This document shows, piece after piece, positions 26,608-34,417 of a stretch of 64,000 bases of DNA; position 1 is the first letter of the stretch; each line of letters opens with the position of its first letter. The position numbers and the translations under genes were made by a program. The stretch covers positions 21,700-85,699 of the forward strand of contig DASSOG010000060.1 in NCBI GenBank assembly GCA_035700805.1. Direction: 5' to 3'. The notes beneath the pieces were generated by a model. It did no database searches. It saw only the letters and a program-made list of their open reading frames with translations, and was not told the DNA's origin. This DNA is from JAGWRI01 sp035700805. GTDB taxonomy: Bacteria > Gemmatimonadota > Gemmatimonadetes > Gemmatimonadales > Gemmatimonadaceae.

Positions 26608-29280
26608 TTGCCGGAAGACGGTGGAACTGGCGATCTTCGCGCGGTGCTCATCCACGTTTTGTCGCACACCCACTGGGACCGCGAGTGGTACCAGCCGGCC
26701 GGGCGCTTCCGCCAGCGGCTGGTGCCGCTCATTGACGAGCTCCTGGACGAACCGCCGCCCGACGGCGCGTCGTTCCTGCTCGACGGGCAGGCGGTGGTGC
26801 TGCAGGACTACCTGGCCATGCGTCCGGAGCGATCGGCCGAACTCTCGGCGGCGCTGCGGCGCGGCGCGCTGGAAGCCGGTCCCTGGCTTGTCCTCGCGGA
26901 CGAACTGATCCCGGGTGGCGAGGCGCTGGTGCGCAACCTGCTGGCGGGACGCCGGGTGCTGCGCGCCATGCGGGCGGAGGCCCCGCCGGTGCTGTATTGC
27001 CCCGACGCGTTCGGGCACCCGGCTGCGCTGCCGGAACTGGCGCGTGGCTTCGGGTTCGAGATGGTGGTGGCCTGGCGCGGTTATGGCGGGCGGCGCTGGC
27101 CATCCGGCGACGCGGTGCGCTGGCGCGCGCCATCCGGCGCAACGGTGCTGCTCTATCACCTGCCGCCGAGTGGCTACGAGGCGGGGGCGTCGCTGTCCGC
27201 GGACCAGGCGGAGGCTCGCGCGCGCTGGGAGGCGCTGCGGCCGGATGTCGTGGGTCGGGCGCGACTGGGCGTCGTGCTCCTGCCCAACGGCGCCGATCAC
27301 CACGCGCGCCAGCGCGACCTGGGCGCCGCGGTAGCCGCGCTGCGGCGCGCCGCGGCCCCGGAAGCGGTGCAGCAGGGTTCGCTGGCCGCGTTTGCGGCGC
27401 TGGCCCTGGAGCAGGCGCGGGCCGCCCCGCTCGACGAGGTGTCGGGCGAGCTCCGTGATTCGTACGGCTACACGTGGACGCTGGGCGGGACGCTGGCCAC
27501 GCGGGCATACCAGAAACGGAATGCTGCCACCCTGGAGCGGCTGCTGGTGCGTGAGGTGGAGCCGTGGGCGGCGCTGGCGGCCCGGCGGTCGGGCGTTTCG
27601 CGCCGGTCGGCCGTGCAGGCGGCGTGGCACGAACTGCTGCTGTGTCATCCGCACGACACCTTGTGCGGCTGTTCCACCGATCAGGTGGCGCGCGCCTTTG
27701 ACGCCCGCATTGAGAGTGGCATGGCGCAGGCCGCCGGCGTGCGCGACGACGCCCTGGCCGTCCTGACGGGGCACGATGCGGAGGCGGCGCGCCGCCAGCC
27801 GGACGCGTGGCGTCCGCATCTCGTGCTGCGCAATCCCGCCCCGCAGCCCCGGAGCGGCGTGGCCATCGTGACGCTCACCCGCGTGCTGCATCATGTGGCG
27901 GTGGGGCCCGGCTCGCCGCCGGAGGAAGCCATCGTGGCTCCGCGGGATGGACGCCGGTTCGGGCGGCGCGTGGTGCCGCGCATCGACGGTGTGATGGCCA
28001 CGCAGGTGCTGGCACGTGAGCAGGTCCACGAGCGCCTGGAGTCACCCCGCGCCTATCCATACGACGACCTGGTGGAGCGCACGACGGTGGCCATCTCGGC
28101 GCCCGAAGTGGCGGGGTTCGAGGTGCGGGCGCTGGCCGTCGGGGGCAAGGCGAAGCCTGGGGCCTCCGTGCCGTATCCCGTCCGCGCGGCGTCCGGTTCC
28201 CTGACGAACGGGCTGATATCGGTGGACGTGTCGCCCGACGGCACGATCACGGTACAGAACCTCGCGAGTGGCCGGCGGATGGTCGGCTTCGTGACGTTGG
28301 AAGACCAGGATGATGCAGGAGATCTGTACACGCCTTCGCTTCGCGGCGAGGTGCGCGTGGGGAAGTCTGGCGGGGCGGTGCTGCGGCACAAGGGGCCGCT
28401 GGTGGGAGCCATCGAGACCCGCTGGCAGGTGCCGGTCCGGTATCACGAGTCGGCGACGGCGGCGATCACGCTCATGCTGTATGCCGGTTCGCCCATAATT
28501 CGCGTGTTCATCTCTGGCGCCAACGCGGCGTGTGACCACCGGTTGCGCGTGAGGTTCGCCACCGGCATCCAGGCGCCGACGGTGCGCGCGGATGCCGCGT
28601 TCGGACCATTGGAGCGCCGGCCGCTGGTCATTGATGCCGAGGACGCCGCCATGGAGGTGGCGCCACCCACGGCGCCGCTGCACCGCTATGTGACGCTGAG
28701 CAACGCCGAGCGTGGGGCCACCGTCATCTCGGATGGACTCGCCGAGTATGAAGGATATGAGAATGGAAATATCGCCATCACGCTGGTGCGGGCGGTCGGC
28801 GAGCTTTCGCGGAGCGACCTGCCGGAGCGGCCGGGGCACGCCGGCTGGCCGGCGCCGGTGCCCGGGGCCCAGTGTCCCGGCGCGTTCGGGGCGAACTTTG
28901 CCGTGTGGTTTCACGGGGCGTGGAGCGAAGAGGTCGTGTCGATCATCGAGCGAATGGTCCAGGACGTCCTGACCCCCGTGACCGGCACGCTGAACCGGTG
29001 GCTGCTGGACACGCCTCCCGACGCTGGTGGCCTCACGCTGCACGGCCGCGGGCTGGTATTCTCGGCCGCCAGGGAGAGTGAGGATGGCGACTGGCTGGTG
29101 CTGCGGTGCGTGAACGTGTTTGACCGCGCGGTGACGGGGCGGTGGGAAGTGGCCGGCGGGTTGCGCGAGGCCCGCGCTTCGCGGCTGGATGAGACGCCCG
29201 GCGCGCCTATCCCGGTTGAGGGCGCGGCCGTGGCGTTTGAGGCGCCGGCGCGTGGCGTGGTGACCATACTGGTGCGCTAA
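26608..29280 (+). CDS. GH38 alpha-mannosidase-type glycoside hydrolase
   Basis: 890 residues. Seen: HVLSHTHWDREWY (17-28), the zinc-binding HxHxDxxW start of GH38, and LYCPDAFGHPAALPEL with the nucleophile Asp133; later HELLLCHPHDTLCGCSTDQVARAF, also typical. The C-terminal half is the usual beta-sandwich (LTNGLISVDVSPDGTITVQN, WFHGAWSEE). Family members cleave alpha-mannosidic bonds in N-glycan-like or mannan oligosaccharides. No signal peptide, so action on imported sugars is implied. The TTG at 26608 has GGGGA just before it; a GTG at 26644 is the alternative start. The MutS-like gene follows after five bases. Confidence 0.85.
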   Translation: MPEDGGTGDLRAVLIHVLSHTHWDREWYQPAGRFRQRLVPLIDELLDEPPPDGASFLLDGQAVVLQDYLAMRPERSAELSAALRRGALEAGPWLVLADELIPGGEALVRNLLAGRRVLRAMRAEAPPVLYCPDAFGHPAALPELARGFGFEMVVAWRGYGGRRWPSGDAVRWRAPSGATVLLYHLPPSGYEAGASLSADQAEARARWEALRPDVVGRARLGVVLLPNGADHHARQRDLGAAVAALRRAAAPEAVQQGSLAAFAALALEQARAAPLDEVSGELRDSYGYTWTLGGTLATRAYQKRNAATLERLLVREVEPWAALAARRSGVSRRSAVQAAWHELLLCHPHDTLCGCSTDQVARAFDARIESGMAQAAGVRDDALAVLTGHDAEAARRQPDAWRPHLVLRNPAPQPRSGVAIVTLTRVLHHVAVGPGSPPEEAIVAPRDGRRFGRRVVPRIDGVMATQVLAREQVHERLESPRAYPYDDLVERTTVAISAPEVAGFEVRALAVGGKAKPGASVPYPVRAASGSLTNGLISVDVSPDGTITVQNLASGRRMVGFVTLEDQDDAGDLYTPSLRGEVRVGKSGGAVLRHKGPLVGAIETRWQVPVRYHESATAAITLMLYAGSPIIRVFISGANAACDHRLRVRFATGIQAPTVRADAAFGPLERRPLVIDAEDAAMEVAPPTAPLHRYVTLSNAERGATVISDGLAEYEGYENGNIAITLVRAVGELSRSDLPERPGHAGWPAPVPGAQCPGAFGANFAVWFHGAWSEEVVSIIERMVQDVLTPVTGTLNRWLLDTPPDAGGLTLHGRGLVFSAARESEDGDWLVLRCVNVFDRAVTGRWEVAGGLREARASRLDETPGAPIPVEGAAVAFEAPARGVVTILVR

Positions 29281-29285
29281 ACGAT

Positions 29286-30989
29286 ATGGCTCGGTCGTTC
29301 ACGACGGCTCTCTTCCTGGCGCTGGGCCTGATATTCGTCGTGGCCGTGGCACCGGCGCTGTGGCGGTCAGTGGGCCTCGCGTTGGGGCTCCGGCGCGAAA
29401 GGCACGTCCGCCGGGTCAACCGCCCGCCGGACCTGGCTGCGGCCCGTCGGTATCACGACCTGCTGGTGGAAACCGGCCACGCTGCGGGCATTGACGACCG
29501 CACGTGGAGCGACCTGGACATGGACGACGTGTTCTGCGCGCTGGACTTTACGGAGAGTGAGCCGGGCCGGCAGTACCTGTATCGGATGCTTCGCGTCCCG
29601 GCCCAGACGGCCCCGGCGCTCGAAGAATTGGATGCCATGGTGCATCGTCTCTCGTCCCCGGGATCGTTGGTGGACGATATCCGTGCGGCGCTTCATCGCC
29701 TGCGGGATGTTCGCGCCGGGCGCCTGGTGAACCTGATTCTGGATGACCTGCCCGCGCGTCCGGTCGTCTGGCCCCTCTTTCCGTTCCTCACGGCGGCGGC
29801 GATGGCGTGCCTCCTTCTCGCGCTGGTGTGGCCAGCGGCCGCCTTCGCCTGGATCGGCGTCTGCGTGGTGAACGTCATCATGGAGGCCGGCTTCAAGACA
29901 CGGCTGCGTCGGTTTGCGCCCGCCGTGCACCAGATGCCCGTATTTCTGCGGGCCGCACGCGCCCTGGGCGGCGCCGACGTGCCGGAGCTGGCCGAGCGCC
30001 GGCGCGTGCTCGCGTCCGGCGCTCGAGACCTGCGGCCGCTTGAGGCCTCCACCCGCTGGCTGCGGTTCGATTCCGGTCAAGCGGGCGAGTTCCTGGGCGC
30101 CATGTATGAGTATGTGAATCTCCTGTTCCTGCTGGATCTCAATGCCTTCGTATTCAGTGTGGAGAAGGTACGGGCCTCGCGTTTGCGACTACGGGAGATG
30201 TTCGAGGCCATTGGGTACCTCGATGCCGCGCAGGCCATAGCGGCATGGCGCGCGACGCGCCCTCGCTGGGCCGTCCCGACGTTCACCGCCAGTGCCAAGC
30301 GATTCACCGTCACTGACGTCGTGCACCCGTTGCTGGAACATCCCGTGGCCAACTCCCTCGTGATCCAGGGCCATAGCGTGCTGGTGAGCGGGTCCAACTT
30401 GTCAGGCAAGACCACCTTCGTGCGAACCCTGGGCGTCAATGCCATCCTGGCCCAGTCGCTTGCTACGGTGTGTGCCGCAGCCTACCGGGCTCCGTTCCTG
30501 CGCGTGCGCACGTCTATCGGACGCGACGACAGCCTGGCGGAGGGCAAGAGCTACTACTTGGCCGAGGTGGAGTCGGTGCTGGCGCTGATATCTGCAAAGG
30601 ACGATGGACACCAGCACCTCTTTCTTCTGGATGAGACGTTCCGGGGAACCAATACCACCGAACGCGTGGCCGCGGCCTTTGCGGTACTCAAGCACCTCAA
30701 CCAGGGCCTGGATATCGTGGTGGTCGCCACGCACGATCTGGAGGTGCTGGACCTGTTGGGCGAGGCGTACACCCCGGTGCACTTCAGGGAGCAGGTGGTG
30801 AACGATGAGCTGACGTTTGATTACCTGCTGCATCCTGGGCGTTCGTCCACGCACAACGCCATCGCCTTGTTGCGCTTCATGCGCTATCCGGCGCAGGTGG
30901 TGGACGATGCGACCGCTGCGCTGGACTGGCAGCGGCGGCTGGGGCAGCCGCGTGCGTCAGGCCCCGACCCGGGAACTGACAGCCCCTGA
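29286..30989 (+). CDS. Membrane-anchored MutS-family ATPase
   Basis: 567 residues. Seen: an N-terminal membrane helix (about 5-28), two more hydrophobic segments (about 160-200), then a MutS ATPase domain with Walker A GSNLSGKTTF (369-378), Walker B LFLLDE (D449/E450), FRGTNTTER, and VVATHDLEVLDLL. It lacks the mismatch-recognition domain and its Phe-x-Glu. Family knowledge: such membrane-bound MutS-like proteins are recurrent in the FCB group but their role is unknown; they are unlikely to be mismatch repair proteins. Its placement directly after GH38 suggests co-transcription. It converges on the permease genes with only nine bases between. Confidence 0.75.
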   Translation: MARSFTTALFLALGLIFVVAVAPALWRSVGLALGLRRERHVRRVNRPPDLAAARRYHDLLVETGHAAGIDDRTWSDLDMDDVFCALDFTESEPGRQYLYRMLRVPAQTAPALEELDAMVHRLSSPGSLVDDIRAALHRLRDVRAGRLVNLILDDLPARPVVWPLFPFLTAAAMACLLLALVWPAAAFAWIGVCVVNVIMEAGFKTRLRRFAPAVHQMPVFLRAARALGGADVPELAERRRVLASGARDLRPLEASTRWLRFDSGQAGEFLGAMYEYVNLLFLLDLNAFVFSVEKVRASRLRLREMFEAIGYLDAAQAIAAWRATRPRWAVPTFTASAKRFTVTDVVHPLLEHPVANSLVIQGHSVLVSGSNLSGKTTFVRTLGVNAILAQSLATVCAAAYRAPFLRVRTSIGRDDSLAEGKSYYLAEVESVLALISAKDDGHQHLFLLDETFRGTNTTERVAAAFAVLKHLNQGLDIVVVATHDLEVLDLLGEAYTPVHFREQVVNDELTFDYLLHPGRSSTHNAIALLRFMRYPAQVVDDATAALDWQRRLGQPRASGPDPGTDSP

Positions 30990-30998
30990 CCTGGGCCG

Positions 30999-31841
30999 TT
31001 ACGCCCGCTCCCCCAGGAGTTCCGCCGACTCACCTGCCAGCCGGTCCCTCAGCCAGTCGCCCAGCAGCGTGCACGCCAGCACCGTCACGACCAGCGCGAC
31101 TCCCGGCGCCAGCGCCACCCACGGCGCGGTGACGATGGCTTCACGACCGCCGGCGATCATGTTGCCCCAGCTCGGCTGCGGCGGCTGCACACCCAGGCCC
31201 AGGAATGACAGCCCGCTCTCCAGCAGGATGGCATTGCCCACGCCCAGCGCCGTGGCGACAATGGCTGGCCCCAGCGAGTTGGGCACGGCATGCCGCCAGA
31301 GCACCCGGCCGGGCCGGGCCCCCAGCGACACGGCGGCCTCCACGTAGGGTCGCGCGCGCACGCCCAGCACCTCGGCCCGCACCATGCGCGCCACGCCCAT
31401 CCACCCGGTGGCCACCAGCACGATCACCACCGAGGTGAGGCCGGGGTTCCAGAGGGCCGTGGCCACCAGCAGCAGGACCAGTCGCGGAATGGAGAGCAGG
31501 GCATCGGTGACCGCCATAAGCAAATGGTCAATTATGCCGCCGGTCCACGCGGCCACCGCGCCCACCACCGTTCCACCCAGCGCGGCCAGCACCGAGCCCA
31601 CCACGCCCACCGCCAGCGAGATGCGGCCGGCCAGCATCATCCGCACGAACAGGTCGCGCCCGAAGCGGTCGGTGCCCAGCAGGTGAAGGTGTCCCTGCAG
31701 GTCGCGGGACCCGGGCGGCAGGTAGCGCGCGCCGAGCACGTCGCCGATGACCAGGGGATTCCCGCGCGAGAGGAGCGGCACCAGGATCACGCCCAGGAGC
31801 ATGAGCGCCAGGAGCCCCAGTGCGGCGCGCCTGGTGTTCAT
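30999..31841 (-). CDS. ABC transporter permease, DppC/OppC type
   Basis: 280 residues, about six spans. Seen: LGTDRFGRDLFVRMMLAGRISLAVG near the N-terminus and the cytoplasmic EAA loop EAAVSLGARPGRVLWRHAVPNS, then ESGLSFLGLGVQPPQPSWGNM, all diagnostic of peptide-type permeases. Forms the channel with the DppB-type partner, whose stop overlaps this start (ATGA). No ATPase gene is present in the window. Given GH38 and heparinase neighbours, the substrate may be an oligosaccharide instead of a peptide, as known for some Opp-type importers. Confidence 0.9.
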   Translation of the reverse strand: MNTRRAALGLLALMLLGVILVPLLSRGNPLVIGDVLGARYLPPGSRDLQGHLHLLGTDRFGRDLFVRMMLAGRISLAVGVVGSVLAALGGTVVGAVAAWTGGIIDHLLMAVTDALLSIPRLVLLLVATALWNPGLTSVVIVLVATGWMGVARMVRAEVLGVRARPYVEAAVSLGARPGRVLWRHAVPNSLGPAIVATALGVGNAILLESGLSFLGLGVQPPQPSWGNMIAGGREAIVTAPWVALAPGVALVVTVLACTLLGDWLRDRLAGESAELLGERA

Positions 31842-32827
31842 GGGGCCGCCCGTCGCGGATCCAGCAGCGGCAGCACGAGGTCCGCGGCCAGGTTGGCCAC
31901 GATCACGACGCCGGCATACACCAGCGTGCTCGCCATGACCACCGGGTAGTCGCGCGCGCCAATGGCGCCCAGCAGGGCGCGCCCCATCCCCGGCCAGGCG
32001 AATACGGATTCCACGAACACTGATCCCGCCACCAGCCCGGGCAGCGCCAGCGCCACCAGCACCACCAGCGGCGGCAGCGCGTTGGCCAGCACGTGACGCA
32101 GGTACACGCCACCCGTGCCAAGTCCCTTGGCCCGCGCCGTGCGCACAAAATCCTGCCCGCGCAGGTCGGCCACGCTGGATCTGGCGTAGCGCGCGATGCC
32201 GGCGGCGCCAATGGCCGCCAGGATGGCGACGGGCAGGATGGCATGCCGAGCGACGTCACGCACCACGTCAAACCCCGAGAGCCCCGCGCCGGGCGTCTGG
32301 ACCCCGAACGCCGGCAACCGCAGCCAGTCCGGGAACCCGAGCATGCTGGCGCCATACGTGAATACCGCCACCAGGGCCAGGGCAATCCAGAAGGACGGCA
32401 TGGCATACACCGTCGTGGTGAGGATGGTCAGGGTGTGGTCGCCCGCGCTTCCCGGCCGGGCGCCCTGCAGCAGCCCGATGGGCACGCCGATGAGGATGGT
32501 GAGCAGCAGTGACGCCGCTCCCAGCCCGGCGGAGACCGGCAGCGCCCGCGCCAGCACGTGGGTCACCGGTTCGTGCGTGGCAAAGCTCTCCCCCAGGTGG
32601 CCGGTGAGCACACCTTCCAGCCAGCGTGCATATTGCACGGGCATCGACCGGTCGAGCCCGAACTCGTGGCGAATTCGCGCCACTTCGGCGGCGCTCGCAT
32701 CAGCCGGTACCAGCATCGTGGCTGGATCACCGGGGGCAAGGCGCACGAGGACGAACGTGAGGCTCACCACCAGCCAGTACAGCACGAACGCGTCGCGCAC
32801 ATGGCGCAGCAGGGGCAGGACGGTCAC
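31838..32827 (-). CDS. ABC transporter permease, DppB/OppB type
   Basis: 329 residues, about six spans. Seen: VSLTFVLVRLAPGDPATMLVPADAS at the start, LDRSMPVQYARWLEGVLTGHLGES, the EAA loop VRTARAKGLGTGGVYLRHVLANALPP and SVFVESVFAWPGMGRAL, the DppB signature. GTG at 32827 is the likely start; a GTG nine codons further in is possible. The gene is divergent from the binding-protein gene with just nine bases between the two start codons, so each promoter must lie inside the other gene or further away. Confidence 0.9.
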   Translation of the reverse strand: MTVLPLLRHVRDAFVLYWLVVSLTFVLVRLAPGDPATMLVPADASAAEVARIRHEFGLDRSMPVQYARWLEGVLTGHLGESFATHEPVTHVLARALPVSAGLGAASLLLTILIGVPIGLLQGARPGSAGDHTLTILTTTVYAMPSFWIALALVAVFTYGASMLGFPDWLRLPAFGVQTPGAGLSGFDVVRDVARHAILPVAILAAIGAAGIARYARSSVADLRGQDFVRTARAKGLGTGGVYLRHVLANALPPLVVLVALALPGLVAGSVFVESVFAWPGMGRALLGAIGARDYPVVMASTLVYAGVVIVANLAADLVLPLLDPRRAAP

Positions 32828-32836
32828 GCGTTGAAA

Positions 32837-34417
32837 ATGCCGGTGGTGCGCCGCGCGTCAATTGCGGCCGGTCTTCTATTGATCGCGGCCTGCGGCGCCC
32901 CGCCGCGCGCGCCCGGCGTCGCCGTGTATGCGTCCGGCACCGACCTGGAGTCGGCCAACCCGCTGGTCACCATCCACCCGCTGTCCCGGCAGGTGCAGCG
33001 CTACGCGCTGTTCACCACGCTCGCGCGGTACGACTCCTTGCTGGCGCCCGAACCGTACCTGGCGCGGCGGTGGGGCTGGCGCGACACGCGCCGCGCGCTC
33101 CGCCTGCACCTGGTCCCCGACCTGCGCTGGGATGACGGGGTGCCCACCACCGCTCGCGACGTGGCCTTCACGCTGCTGGCCGCGCGCGACCCCGCCACCG
33201 GCTATCCGCGTGCGGGGGACCTGGCCGGCGTGGACACGGTGGTCGTTGTCAACGATTCCACCGTGGACCTGAGGTTCACGGAGCCGCAGCCCGCCTTCCC
33301 GCTGGTCCTCTGCGAACTGCCCATCCTGCCCGCGCACCTGCTGGACACGATCCCCCGACGCGACATGCGCCGCGCCGCCTTCAACGTGGCGCCGGTGGGG
33401 AACGGGCCATTCCGGTTTGTGGAACGCGTGCCAGGCCAGCGCTGGGTGTTTGCGCGGAACACCGGCTTTCCCGCGTCGCTGGGCGGTCCCCCTCGCCTGG
33501 CGGGCCTGGTGATTGCCGTCGTGGACGAGGCCACCACCAAGTTCGCGGGCCTGGCCAGCGGCGAGCTGGACGTGGCCGGCATCTCGCCGCCCATGGCGTC
33601 GCTGGTCAAGCGCGACGCCACGCTGCGGCTGGTGGAGTACCCCGTCCTCTTCACCACCGGCATGGTGCTCAACACGCACCGCGCTCCATTCAATGACGTG
33701 CGCGTGCGCCGCGCCATCTCCCTGTCCATCAACCGCGCGCGCCTGGTGCAGGTGGCGCTGGCTGGGTTCGGTACACCCGCCTCGGGGCCGGTGCCACCAG
33801 GGATTCCGTATGCCGATGGCATGGCGCCGGTGTTCGAGCCGGCCCGGGCCGATTCGCTGCTCGATGCCGCCGGCTGGCATCGCGGCGCGGATGGCATGCG
33901 GGAGCGCCAGGGCGAGCGCCTTTCGTTTGAGCTGCTCACGGTGGGCACGGCCGACAACGCGCTGGAGCAGCTCATCCAGTCCGACCTGGGAGCCCGTGGC
34001 ATCGCGATGCAGATCCGGCAACTGGAGCTGGGGGCATTCCTCACCCGGGCGCGCGCCCGCCCCAAGACCTTCGACGCGCTGGTCACGGGTGTTTCCGGCG
34101 ACCTGTCGCTGGCGTACCTGCGCGCCATGTTTGCCTCGCGCCAGGCGGGGAGCGCGCTGGATTATGCGGATTATCATACGGCAACGCTGGACGCGGACTT
34201 TGCCCGCGCGGCCGGCGCGCCGACCGATGCGGCGCGGACGGCGGCATGGCGCGCGGTACAGGCCGAACTGCGTCGCGACGAGCCGGTCGTCTGGCTGTAC
34301 CACGCGCGCGGGGTGCAGGGCGTGAGCAGGCGGCTGCGCGGGGTGACCATGGACCTGCGCGGCGAGCTGGTAACGCTGGCCAATTGGCGGCTCGCGCCCC
34401 GGGACTCGGCGCCATGA
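32837..34417 (+). CDS. Extracellular solute-binding lipoprotein, family 5 (Dpp/Opp type)
   Basis: 526 residues. Seen: a lipoprotein signal with lipobox LLLIAAC (Cys about residue 19), then the family-5 fold: PYLARRWGW, LVPDLRWDDGVPTTARDVAFTLLA, NVAPVGNGPFRF, VRRAISLSINRARLV and SGPVPPGIPYADG. It would be anchored to the membrane and hand substrate to the divergent permeases. Family knowledge: members bind peptides, nickel, or oligosaccharides. It overlaps the heparinase gene by four bases (ATGA), linking it to glycan use. ATG at 32837; no Shine-Dalgarno. Confidence 0.88.
   Translation: MPVVRRASIAAGLLLIAACGAPPRAPGVAVYASGTDLESANPLVTIHPLSRQVQRYALFTTLARYDSLLAPEPYLARRWGWRDTRRALRLHLVPDLRWDDGVPTTARDVAFTLLAARDPATGYPRAGDLAGVDTVVVVNDSTVDLRFTEPQPAFPLVLCELPILPAHLLDTIPRRDMRRAAFNVAPVGNGPFRFVERVPGQRWVFARNTGFPASLGGPPRLAGLVIAVVDEATTKFAGLASGELDVAGISPPMASLVKRDATLRLVEYPVLFTTGMVLNTHRAPFNDVRVRRAISLSINRARLVQVALAGFGTPASGPVPPGIPYADGMAPVFEPARADSLLDAAGWHRGADGMRERQGERLSFELLTVGTADNALEQLIQSDLGARGIAMQIRQLELGAFLTRARARPKTFDALVTGVSGDLSLAYLRAMFASRQAGSALDYADYHTATLDADFARAAGAPTDAARTAAWRAVQAELRRDEPVVWLYHARGVQGVSRRLRGVTMDLRGELVTLANWRLAPRDSAP

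Noticed and set aside
29286..30989. Mismatch repair MutS
   Set aside because: No mismatch-recognition domain and clear membrane helices.
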